NCBI GenBank assembly: GCA_004352715.1
Contig: SCFE01000030.1
Span: 1,825,997 to 1,889,996 of the forward strand
Length of the DNA: 64,000 bases
Source of the DNA: Hofstenia miamia
Lineage: Eukaryota > Xenacoelomorpha > Acoela
Direction: 5' to 3'
Part shown: one piece after another, positions 1 through 64,000 of the stretch
How the letters are laid out: every line of letters starts with the position of its first letter
Numbering within the stretch: position 1 is the first letter of the stretch
Translations under genes and position numbers: made by a program
The notes under the pieces: generated by a model
Seen by the model: the letters and a program-made list of their open reading frames with translations, nothing else
Databases searched by the model: none
What the model was told of the DNA's origin: nothing

Positions 1-622
1 ATTATTAGTGACTTTTCAGTGCTCATTTGATGCCCATATTAACGTACCTTCCGGCGATTATGCCTACTCTCCCAATAAGCCGTGGATGATTTCTGACCTG
101 AAAACCAAGAATTTTTGCTAGCTCCGCCGATTATCCCGACCCCAAATTTGAAATCATGACGATGATTTTTTTCAAGTGTAATTTCAGGAAAACGATCAAA
201 CACGGAAGTTATTTTGTGTTTCTCAAGTATGTGCGATGGTTAAGAGGAGGCTAAATTTCTTGGATTTTAAATTGTTCATAAATAAAGTGTTCTACTAGTG
301 TAAATCACTATGCATGTACAAATATATACCTTAGCTTTATTGTGTTTGCAATAATTAGCAGAATGCAATGACTCGGAAAATATGGATTAAGGATGCACCT
401 GGCCAATTAGCCGACCCCAAAATTTTAGGCAATATTTTGGGTCCAGAAAATCGGCTTAATCGCCAGGAGGTACGGTACTGTGGCAGCGGCTCATAATTAC
501 GCAATCATCAACATCTTTATGACGCGACTTATCGTCTCAAAAATTTAGGCACGAGAGTATGCTTTTTAAGAGACATAGAGAGCTGATAGAACAAAGACTG
601 GTGTAATAACAACAACCTATCG

Positions 623-1495
623 ATGAACGAAGAAAAAACTGTTGAAATGATTTTTTCTAAGGGTAGCTCTCCTTTGACTACTACACAATACCCATCTGGC
701 AAACTCTTTCGAGCCATTAAAATCCTTGGAGTGTACATTGATAATGCCTTGTCATTTGAAGAACATGTCTCAAGGCTTCTACGAAAATGCAGAAGCAAAA
801 TGTTCCTTCTAAATAAGTTAAAGGCACAAGGTTACTCCTTACGCGAGCTCAAGATACTTTACACTGCTTTGATATTGCCAAACATAACATATTCGGTTTC
901 AGTATGGGGAGGATGCAGGAAGTCATTACAGCAAATCAGACACACTATAGAGGAAGTCAATGCGACTGGGATATACGGATAACTTTGAATCTATCGAAAC
1001 AATTGTGAGAAAGTCAGATGAAAAGCTGTTGAAGAGAATGTACTATGAGGACCATTTACTATCAGATCTAGAACCTGGAAGAAGTGACTATGCCTCTACA
1101 AGTCTCCGGGAACGTTTACCATCCTCTGAAAGAGATATTGATAGGAGATTTACGTTTATTTTTCCAAACAGATTCTTCAAGAAATACTAGCATTCTCGCT
1201 GTAACCTCCACTGTCTACCATATTCAATGATTCTCGGGTTCACACGTTACGAAATCATCAATCTAGAAATTGTCTCCGCTTCCTATTTGCATTATCTACT
1301 TCCAAGTCTCCAACCCTTACCAAAAACACCGACACGAAAGGAAGACCACACCAGAGCTATCACGTCTGTGAAATGCCGCAAATAATTCTGCAAGTGAAGT
1401 GAATTTTATGATAGTTTGTAAATTTAGTCAGTTTGATGTGTTTCATTCTGAAATAAAGATAATTTCTAATTTCTAATGTCTAATTTCTAAATCTC
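623..1495 (+). pseudogene. LINE reverse transcriptase C-terminal fragment with 3' tail
   Basis: Two overlapping open stretches (623-982 and 960-1190) together read as the region after the catalytic palm of a non-LTR reverse transcriptase. The motif LGVYIDNALSFEEHV is the usual 'LGV.iD..L.w..Hi' block, and ITYSVSVWGG is the 'Y...vWgg' block. The frame shifts near 960, where the ALRLGY-type block resumes in another frame. The region ends in an AATAAA-like signal and a short repeat of TTTCTAA units at about 1457-1490, typical of a CR1/jockey-like 3' end. The 5' endonuclease and catalytic palm are missing, so this is a 5'-truncated dead copy. Confidence 0.8.
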
Positions 1496-1586
1496 TTCGA
1501 ATTCGAGGTAGAAAGTTATTCCAATTAGAATCAGGAGCATGGTGTAAGACTCATTGACTAGAATATTGCACAAACAAATCAGTATC

Positions 1587-1883
1587 CATGCCTACCATTA
1601 TATTTTTAAATGCTCAGGCAATACTGCTTAAACTTGACGAACTCAACATTGAAGTTAGTAACTACGCTCCGATCTTATTTAAATATGTGAAAGCTGGTTA
1701 AACGAAGGCATTCCTAACTCCTTCGTGAGTATTCTTGATATGGATCACACCCAAATGCTGTTCCTGTCATTATAGAATGTCTGTTCCTCATTATTCTTTC
1801 AAANAATTATCAATGTTATTGAATTGTAAACATTTATCTGAATATAGAATCTCTTATCTTATCTTATCTTATCTTATCTTATT
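1587..1883 (+). mobile_element. LINE endonuclease start joined to a (CTTAT)n tail
   Basis: From about 1587 the reading IFLNAQAILLKLDELNIEV matches the start of a LINE apurinic-type endonuclease ('N.rsl..K.deL...v'). After about 40 codons it passes stops, and by 1851 it has reached a pentanucleotide tail of CTTAT repeats. A 5' coding start so close to a 3' tail means most of the element is missing between them, or two fragments are abutted. A single ambiguous base lies at 1804. Confidence 0.55.
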
Positions 1884-2530
1884 TACTGCTCTATACTATT
1901 GCGATTGATTGGAAATTTAATTATTAGCGCACTCCTGCCACTTACACCTAAATCGTCATTCCGTTGATAATATTTCTTCCCTAAAAAATATATTTGCGGC
2001 ACATGTTTTTAGTGTTTCTGCCAATCTGTAATGAAAAAAACAATCTGATTTTTTGTATTTCTATTAACCCTATTTTGGTAGCAAGGGAGTGCTTTCCCAG
2101 CATTACTTCTGGAAAAGTAATGTTATATCTCTAATTTGAGAGAAAATTACAACCTAATTTCTTTTTACTTTTTGTAAAAATATGATAGAAAAACGAAACA
2201 ATAACACTGGTATTAGTTTCAAGTAAATTTTTTGAGATATATTCATTTTGTTCCATAAGATCAGTATAATATTATTTTCATCTTGCGATCAATATGTTGT
2301 TACGTAAATGTTCCTTTATGTGTCGCATATTAATTGGGTATAGACTTCTTTAATTCTAGTTGGTATGGATTTCATTATGATCCTAACAAAGCCACTTTGA
2401 GCTTACAAACCGGAAATTTGAAGGATCACACGAAATTAGTGAATTCTCTTCAAATAATATAATATGAAAGAAAGCATAATAAATACGTGTGAGTTCTACA
2501 CTACAATGATGAATTGTCATGTCTTTACCT

Positions 2531-2532
<2 letters not shown>
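1884..2532. other. AT-rich spacer without recognised gene
   Basis: No coding similarity seen on either strand. A TTAACCCTATTTT stretch near 2063 resembles the end of the piggyBac-type MITE at 26412, but no matching second end was found. Confidence 0.4.
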
Positions 2533-2576
<44 letters not shown>

Positions 2577-2606
2577 CAAATATATATATATATATATATA
2601 TATATG
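2533..2606. repeat. (TA)n microsatellite
   Basis: Alternating TA tract interrupted once by TTTCAAA. Short tyrosine-isoleucine frames across it are artefacts of the repeat. Confidence 0.95.
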
Positions 2607-2830
2607 CCTCCTAATCTGTCTGCTATGCAATACAAAGACATTTTCGATTTCTTGATTACCACATTGGACGAACTCCTTTTGCAATATCCGGATAGCAGTC
2701 TCATTCTATGTGGCGACCTGAACAAATTTTTCATGGAAGATTATTGGCCTCAGCTGATGTCAAATTTATCGCTAGTCAATAAGATTAAAACTCCGACACA
2801 CTGTAGATCGATCATTGATGAGTAGTAAGA
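2605..2830 (+). pseudogene. LINE endonuclease fragment
   Basis: Directly after the TA repeat, an open frame reads DELLLQYPDSSLILCGDLNK. The ILCGDLN block is the catalytic 'GDfN' strand of the APE-type endonuclease in non-LTR retrotransposons. The frame ends in two stops at about 2822. Only the C-terminal half of the endonuclease is present, so this is a fragment without a reverse transcriptase. Confidence 0.7.
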
Positions 2831-3584
2831 TAACGGACAGACCCCGTTATTTGGGACACCTTGAAGTTCTCGTAACACCTATTTGCTATATGCAAATGAA
2901 GCACTTCTATTGGACGCCATCTAGTGACGAAATATTTTTGACAAAACTAAATTGAGCAAATTCATTTTTAGCTAATTTCTTTGAACCAATGTGATGATTT
3001 TTGATTTCTAGGATTTAGGCAAACTGATATTTTTGATGACTAGTTTCACTTAAAACGTGCTTATTGCAACAATGTTTTAAACATGCAACACTATGTTTTG
3101 AGGAAAATAATTGATAGACCCAAAACCCATTTTTATTTTCTACTAATATCTATATACAAAGCGGAAAAATATTTCGCTAAACATAAACACTATAGATGTA
3201 TGAAATAGACTTTCATTTTCAAAAACAAAATAGAAAATATTCGCTATACTTAAACATTACAGGCATATGAAATATAGACTTACATGATAAAGGCAATTTC
3301 GTTTTCTGAATAAATTATACATGCGCCGCTATTAGTAAGATTTATACATATATATGCTTTCATTAACTACACTATTATGATATTAGTTTTACACAACGGT
3401 CTTTTTTTTACATTTCTTTTTGGTTTATACGGATTTTTCGGGGATGTACATGTTTGTTGACTGTTACATCTTTTGTCGACTTTGAACGTTTTCAAGTTTA
3501 TTTGGTTTATGACTCTTGCAGACAACCTTGTTAATATCTTTTCCATTGTATTGTGTAGTTGCCATAGAAATGTCAACACATCAA

Positions 3585-3755
3585 TAAATATATGGCTTAA
3601 TTTACCTAACTCTATAAAACAAATAAAAAATTAAGAGCATTCAAAAACGAAATTAAAAAATACTTCTGTAGTTATACAAAGGAAAGGCTTGAAAACAAAT
3701 GGCGAGGTTTTAAATTTTATAATAGTGATTATTCAATAAACCGCATCTAACCTAA
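3585..3755 (+). pseudogene. Possible LINE C-terminal tail relic
   Basis: Read with one frame change, this gives NLPNSIKQ followed by LRAFKNEIKKYF. It resembles the 'W..LP..i......l..FK..lk..l' end of many LINE reverse transcriptases. It is short and shows stops, so the call rests on that motif only. Confidence 0.35.
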
Positions 3756-3759
3756 ATTC

Positions 3760-4232
3760 GCCATAGCCAAGCGACTACTAGTTTATGTGATTCTAGTAAG
3801 AAATTATTGGCCAATATTAGATTAAATCACTTCGAATCTATTGAAACTAATTGTAATAAAACTAATGTAATAGATGCATCATTGAAGTTAATCGTGTAGT
3901 CAGAGATATCCGTCTTCTTCTAGAAGGTTGTATTATGCAAAATTCAGTTTTTTCACATTAATACGTAATCTATGCATACTAAAATAGTTGCTCAATTTCA
4001 TGCAATTCGATTCACTAACTCTTACAGTTTTATCTAACGATTTATTTCCACAGCAAATAGATTTATCATCGGCATATTATGTTATTTCGTAGTCAGTAAT
4101 TTCCTTCATGTCATTCACATACATACATATTAAAAAGCAGGAGACCTTGAGAAACACCATTATTGATAGACAACCAATTTGAAAAGGCATCATTTAACTT
4201 ACCTCGCTGACGTCTATTACTTAAGCAATTTT
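3760..4232 (-). pseudogene. LINE reverse transcriptase relic (palm motifs)
   Basis: On the minus strand, with frame changes, the order of motifs is NNGVSQGLLLFNMY (the GVpQGs.lGp.LF block), then YADDKSICCG (the YADD catalytic box), then LRINVKK (the 'l.lN..Kt..' block). Multiple stops and frameshifts show that it is dead. It may be the continuation of the reverse-transcriptase relic at 6127-6980 on the same strand, split by the retroelement at 4530-5720. This is an inference from order and orientation only. Confidence 0.65.
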
Positions 4233-4529
4233 TTTTTGAAAAATTGAACATATTTAATTGATACAAAATTATAATTACAATCATTCAAAATCATATATAC
4301 ATTTTAAAATCCAATTATTTAGTTATTAATAACTAAAATTTCTCATGTTAAGAATACTAAAGTTCAATTAAGCATTGAATTATGTAATTTGTCTATATCC
4401 TCTGCACAAGTAGCTTCATTCGTTTGCACTCTATGCACTTTATCAAACGCATATAATTGTATGCGAGGATTGTTTTCTACACATGTGACATGTATGTGAT
4501 TTCCGCAACTAAGTAATAAAGCAATCTGA

Positions 4530-5720
4530 ATGAAGGATATATCATAAGTCCAGCTTTAGAGTCAAATGGCTAGCATTGCTTAATAATCCTCGTTTTGGTG
4601 AACATGGCAGCAATGTTGTTTTCTTTGAGCGCTCTCGAACCACGCAGACACAATATTGTGCTTCTCAGCAGTGCAAAGCTGATTTAAGTTCTGAGATGCC
4701 TGATTACATCTGAGTAGGACTCTTTCCTCTTCTCCGCTACTTTCAGAGCAATTTGCTTATGAGTTGAGCGGCTGCATCCTCCACTCGTCGCAAAGATCAA
4801 TGCAGTGATGGAGCTATGCTCAACGTTGATGATTCGTTCGTCCTATTTTGACTTTTTGAGCCCCTCGTGATATCCATATGCATCTTTTATCGTTTTTGGG
4901 CAACTCTTCGAGAGGGGGCTGAAAACCTTCACATCAAGAAATTTTGTTTCAAAAGACGTTCCCCAAAGCCATTTGCTTTGATATCTAGCCGAGCCTCTTC
5001 GTCTGTTGAGGTTGTAAGTTTTGAGAATTGTAAATTATCAACAGGTTGAAGTTTGGGTTCGACTTGAACCTCATAGCATACATCTTTCAAGAAATGTGCA
5101 AAAGTGTCACGAATTTTATTATGTCGAATAATGGTGTATCCGCCTTTTGCACAGTGAAGAGCATGGGTAACTGTGAATTCCCGTCCACAAGGACAAAACT
5201 GTGGCATTTTTAGCGGATCCCATCCATATCTAAACGATATGCCATCTAGAAAATCTCGCTTACTAAGATGATAATTGTATCGTTTGAGTGGAAGGGCATT
5301 TAACCACATGGATGATCCTTTTTCTTTGGCAAGCCGGACTGAGTATTGCTGCTCACTTTCTAATGCATCTAGGACGTCATTTGCCTTTTGCTGTAATGAT
5401 GTTACTGATACTTTCTGTATGTCAGCTATAATTCTGCTGTGTTGCGCCATGTCTGCTTGCAGCGGTTCTAGTTCGTCTAGTGGTCTTGTTACAGTAATTG
5501 AGTTTTCATATTCGTTCTCATAGTCTGACGGTGATTTGATGTTCAGGCCACCCATTCGGACCGGCAAAGAGAATAGTTCTCTTTCACTAGCATTGGAGGA
5601 AGGCCTTCCAGTGTGGTTTGGTAAAAAGTTTCTCGTTTATGAGTTTCTCTATGTCGTTGAGTTTTTCGTTAAAACGCGATGTTCTTGTAATAAAATTGAT
5701 TTTACTTTGAACGCTATGTG
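4530..5720 (-). pseudogene. C-terminal module of an RT-bearing retroelement
   Basis: The main open frame is 4929-5567 (212 codons) and continues with frameshifts to about 5720 upstream and about 4530 downstream. Recognisable blocks in order: LPVRMGGLNI, WLNALPLKRYN, GISFRYGWDP, CPCGREFTVTHALHC (a CxC...HxxxC zinc-binding-like block), KGGYTIIRHN and DEEARLDIKANG. After a frameshift near 4929 come SKSCPKTIKDAYGYHE and IFATSGG. This module follows the reverse transcriptase in a retroelement group found in many invertebrates; I recognise the family by motif but cannot place it in a named clade. The reverse-transcriptase core is missing and frames are broken, so it is a decayed 5'-truncated copy. 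Confidence 0.7.
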
Positions 5721-5794
5721 TAAGGCATGAATATGAAGTGAGGTGAACTTTTCGAGAATTCGCCTAGCTTCCTCAGAATATTAAAATAAGTGTT

Positions 5795-6130
5795 TACTTT
5801 TTCATTACAAAATAATAATGTCAATAAAAATGAGACTAAGATATATTTCGCTCAACTTGAGAATCGCCAATTTGCAAAAAATTCGCTCGACATATGCACT
5901 ATTATACAATATTAAAAGCTATTATACAATTAAACGTTGATTTTTAGTCATTTAAGCTGATATATGTAATAATCTTTGGTGTTAAGACTTGGTTGCATTT
6001 AATTGTATAATATCTTTTAATAAAATAGAGCATATTTAGAGAGAATGTTTGTAAATTGACGATGCTCAAGTTTAACTAAATATATCTCTATTAGTCTAAT
6101 ATTTTTATTAGAAGTGTAATAGTCTCTCAA
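5795..6130. repeat. Large imperfect inverted repeat
   Basis: The arm at about 5795-5941 is matched in reverse complement by about 5994-6130, with a spacer of about 50 bases. Matching blocks include AACTTGAG.ATCG.CAATTT and AAAG.TATTATACAATTAAA. The right arm runs to the edge of the LINE relic at 6127. It could be a foldback MITE or a head-to-head rearrangement. Confidence 0.7.
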
Positions 6131-6980
6131 ATATCTCACTGATTGGTGATATGATAAGTATTGGTCGACAGTTTAGGGGGGGNNNNNNNNNNNNNNNNNN
6201 NNNNNNNNNNNNNNNNNNNNNNNNNNNNNNNNNNNNNNNNNNNNNNNNNNNNNNNNNNNNNNNNNNNNNNNNNNNNNNNNNNNNNNNNNNNNNNNNNNNN
6301 NNNNNNNNNNNNNNNNNNNNNNNNNNNNNNNNNNNNNNNNNNNNNNNNNNNNNNNNNNNNNNNNNNNNNNNNNGTGGGGTGGGGGGCGATTTGAGTCGTC
6401 TTTCTTGAAATTGGAGTAATGTGGACCCGTTTCAACAAATCTGGAAAAATTGCATTTTTAAAGGTTCGGCAATATATTTAGCATTGTCTTATAGAAACCA
6501 TTTTGGAATTTTCGAGGCATCACATAACTTACTTGATTTAAGTTTCTTGATTGCCTTAATTACTTCATAACTTGTTATAAAGCGAAAACCAAATTTAGGG
6601 TTATGACTAGCAGTTATTTCCTGGAATTTCATTTCATCACCTCCATAATTACCAAGGTTTTTAGATGTCTGATTTAAAATATTGGAAATTTCATAATCGG
6701 TGACGTATTGATTTCCTTTAGAGTCTAATTTTTTCTATGGAAGAATATTTTCGTTCGGTAATTTTTTGTATTAATTGTAAGTTTTCCGTTTTTGTATATT
6801 AGAATTATTTCTAGCGTTTTTATATAATGCATAACTTTCAGGCGTACGGCAGTTCAAAAAAATTTAAAAGCGTCATTTTTCTTGATGTTGAATTCTTTGC
6901 AGAATTCGGTAACCAATTGATTATCTACATATAACTCCAAAATTTTAACCCGAATTCTTTTACGATCAACCCTGTTCTGA
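6127..6980 (-). pseudogene. LINE reverse transcriptase N-terminal region, split by a gap
   Basis: On the minus strand, from about 6660 downwards, the text reads FRFITSYEVIKAIKKLKSS and then IPKWFL and AEPLKMQF. This is the block leading into the palm ('v...i..lk..ks.G.D.iP......a..ia.pl'). After the N run, the text reads CRPILIISPISEIFERLL, the 'yRPIsil...sKifErl' block, at 6127-6180. Stops and frame changes occur throughout. N occupies 6183-6373 inside the relic. Confidence 0.7.
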
Positions 6981-7114
6981 ATCATGTCAAATTTTTTTTC
7001 AAAACGCGTTTTTCAACCATTAATATTTTCAAATATATTCAATATATGTGTAAAGACTAGTGTTATACTAGAACTTTAATATGTTGATAAACTAAACACT
7101 TGAAATACGTTTAC

Positions 7115-7120
7115 TTTATT
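7115..7120 (-). promoter_or_regulatory. Candidate polyadenylation signal of the GALNT gene
   Basis: AATAAA on the minus strand, about 210 bases after the GALNT stop codon, in a TTCTTAATAAAGTAAACG context. No other strong AATAAA was noticed nearer the stop. Confidence 0.5.
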
Positions 7121-7327
7121 AAGAAATTTGATGTAATCAATGTAAAAATATCGTATTCTACTGCAGTAAATAAAATTCATTGGAAACAAATTTTCAATAC
7201 AAAATATTACTTAAATTAGCAAATAAAGTTAAATAACTAATCCATGCTGAGAGAGCAGCGGACCCCTCTAATAGGTTTAGAGAAAAAATCTCTGAGCAGT
7301 AAAAACATTGGCCTAAACATCCTAAAT

Positions 7328-62125
<54,798 letters not shown>

Positions 62126-62467
62126 CTAAATTAAGTTGTTATGCTTCAAAAAATTGCCTTTAATACACAGTCTACAGTATCTTCAAAAGCAATAAAACTT
62201 AATGTAAAAGAAATTTCATAGTAGAAGAGCAAAATACGCAAACACTTTGTTGCATTTATTACGATGAATTTATAATTGTAAATATAGATACCAATTTATC
62301 CTCAAAAGTTAACGAACGCTATTATTACATCCATAAACAATTAAATTTCCAAAGTCCATTACATTTATACAATTTATCGATTGCAGCTTCCATCTCAGTC
62401 TGGTCGAACCAAAGAAGCGAGTTAGCATTCGATGTAAGTGCAAAAGTGCCTCTATGCAGTTGTTGTA
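62126..62467. other. No recognised exon
   Basis: A minus-strand open run (62325-62480, SLLWFDQTEMEAAIDKLYK) adjoins the hAT end but has no family resemblance and no membrane anchor. The GALNT signal-anchor exon was not found here. Confidence 0.4.
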
Positions 62468-64000
62468 TAATAACTAGGGCCCCCAAAAAGTTGACACAAA
62501 AATCGAAAAAATTGACTTTATAAATCACAAAAATTGACTTTATTGACTTAACATTAAACAAACATACTCAAAACATAAAAAGAAAGTCAATATACAGGTT
62601 ATTGGTTGAAATATAGTGTTAGATATTTCTTGACGTTCTCGGGCTTGAAACTGCGATCTTTTGCCAATAGTTTGTTCAGCATAGAGAAGCTACGTTAAAC
62701 ACTTGCAGAGGTTGGTTGGCACTGCAAGAGCTGCGCATACAATGATGGTGAAACGTCTGGCCGAGTCAAGTTAACTATTGACATCAACTCTCCGGAAAGC
62801 AACCGTTGATTGAGGTATTCCCGAATGCCACAAGGATCCTGATGGAAATCTATATTACGCAGATCAGCAGCTGCGTGAACAATGGTGTAACCAGAGTTCT
62901 CCATGTTTGACACCAGCGTAGTTAACTCTGTGTAGCAAGTTTTTATCTCAACAAGCTGATGTGAAAGGTTTTCATTACTCAGGACTTCCTTGGCACGCAA
63001 TACAATCAATCCCGTACCCTCTGCATTGTCCACGATCTTCTTAACCTGTGGGAGGTTGTTGCAGTAGTAGTTTGCAGCTTTCAACCAGCTTGCCCAGCGT
63101 GTGACAATTGGTTGAGGTGGGCTGCCAATTACGTCAAAAAGAGCTTGATGCGCTCTGTTCTTTACTGTAAAAGCCTTCACTCTGGCTATCAGTTGATCCA
63201 CGATGTCGTAGTGAGTGCGAACCTTCATAGCACAATTATGCAGTAGATGTGCGCAGCATGTGATGTGAAAGAGCTTCGGGTAGAGGATGTGAAGCGTCTT
63301 AGCAGCACTGGTCATGTAGCGCGCGGCATCTGAGATGAGCAGGTTGAAGTTGGAACGCGCACACGCAAGTGAATTGATTGCATCATCAACAGTATGAATT
63401 ACAACATCCGCATCCGGTGATTTGGTAAGTGAAACACAATCCCACAAATAGGTGTGTTGTGGCTTGTCGACAGAGCCAACAAGAATGTTCAAGTACAGGT
63501 TTCCTGACACCTGAGACTCGTCAACAACCAAGAATATGGGCTTACCTGCCATCAATGCTTTTATTCGTGCAATTTCGTCGTTGTAAATATTGGGAATTGT
63601 TGAGCGGCAGGTTTGTTCACTTGGAAGTGGATGACCAATGCCCGCGAATAGGTCTCGCAGTTGGTTGTTACGCAGCTTCCAAAGCGGAATGTCAGCAGAT
63701 ACAAATGCGCGAGCCACTTGTGTTGCAAAGTCATTTGTTAATATAGATGGCAGAAAGTTCTGTGTAAACGTGGCAGATGATATGGATTGCTCGTTTATTG
63801 GAGGCGCGATGTTTTTCCACGAAAAATCGTTTCTCACACTTTACTATGCAGGAGCACAATTTGCAGTAAAGTTCAGATGTCGGTGTTGAAGTAAACTCTG
63901 TAGGAAAGTCTCGTATAATGGCAGCGCTTTTTGTCGTGTCGTTGCTGGTGTTTTCGGCATTTCAACAAAAATGATTCTATTTTCACGTTAATTTAGACTT
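62468..64000 (-). mobile_element. hAT element with CGGBP1-type N-terminus, right side cut by window edge
   Basis: One end is TAGGGCCCCCAAAAAGT at 62476, fitting the hAT YARNG rule, next to an 8-base flank ATAATAAC (62468-62475) that may be half of the target duplication. Just inside, AAATTGACTTTAT repeats twice as subterminal motifs. The other end lies beyond 64000. Confidence 0.75.
62599..63960 (-). pseudogene. hAT transposase (CGGBP1-like), two lesions
   Basis: Start MPKTPATTRQKA at 63960. After a frameshift near 63925 the text reads FTSTPTSELYCKLCSCIVKC then KRFFVEKH, a BED-like C..C...H zinc finger. The main frame 63837-62695 has AFVSADIPLWKLRNNQLRDL (CGGBP1-type block), FLVVDESQVSG, LLISDAARYM and CCAHLLHNC, typical of the hAT RNase-H-like core. 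After TAA at 62695 the same frame continues RSFSMLNKLLAKDRSFKPEN to a stop at 62599, the C-terminal hAT dimerisation block. The stop replaces the invariant Glu in ASVERSFS. One frameshift plus one nonsense change indicate a recently dead copy. Confidence 0.88.

Noticed and set aside
2464-2655. Open frames of repeated Tyr-Ile across TA tracts (also at 28286-28572, 41500-41830)
   Set aside because: Translation of (TA)n microsatellites, partly through N; not genes.
62325-62561. Possible GALNT signal-anchor exon on the minus strand
   Set aside because: It runs into the hAT end at 62476, and its hydrophobic part belongs to the transposon side. The host part has no stem or anchor similarity.

Overview
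This is a repeat-rich, AT-rich animal genome segment with eight runs of N and many TA microsatellites. The mix of CR1-type LINEs, a Penelope-like element, Tc1, IS630-like, Mutator-like, hAT and piggyBac-type DNA elements, plus a multi-exon glycosyltransferase gene with very large introns, suggests an invertebrate, most probably an arthropod. That is inference; nothing here fixes the species.

The only recognisable host gene lies on the minus strand and fills most of the window. It is a polypeptide N-acetylgalactosaminyltransferase of the GALNT1/GALNT13 type. Its visible coding exons run from 62125 down to a stop codon at 7328, about 55 kb, in twelve constitutive-looking exons whose phases all join. 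They encode about 503 residues: the end of the stem, the GT-A catalytic domain and a complete three-repeat ricin-type lectin domain. The exon(s) for the cytoplasmic tail and membrane anchor are not visible and probably lie beyond 62.5 kb or outside the window. At one position there are two phase-matched exons, A at 60168-60338 and B at 56757-56909. Both encode the same part of the catalytic domain but are strongly diverged, which looks like mutually exclusive splicing.

Layout. 1-7 kb: a graveyard of LINE reverse-transcriptase and endonuclease fragments on both strands, a retroelement C-terminal module at 4.5-5.7 kb and a large inverted repeat. 7.1-8.5 kb: polyadenylation signal and last two GALNT exons. 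8.5-25.3 kb (one intron): a CYFC-type repeat protein relic, an IS630-like transposase, a Tc1-like transposase, a Mutator-like transposase and a degraded CR1-like LINE with a PHD-finger ORF1. 25.3-45.4 kb: three GALNT exons separated by introns holding hAT-type and piggyBac-type MITEs, a Tc1 relic, a degraded LINE and a 5.6 kb unit with inverted ends. 45.4-54.6 kb: an intron with an apparently intact LINE (46.5-50.4 kb), a Penelope-like fragment and an internally deleted IS630-like element. 54.6-62.1 kb: the catalytic exons. 62.5-64 kb: a hAT element with a CGGBP1-type N-terminus, cut by the window edge.

The two observations most worth following up are the A/B exon pair of the glycosyltransferase, and the intact LINE in which ORF1 and ORF2 are in the same frame, separated only by a UGA codon followed by CUA, with no AUG ahead of the endonuclease domain. 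The latter suggests ORF2 expression by stop-codon readthrough.
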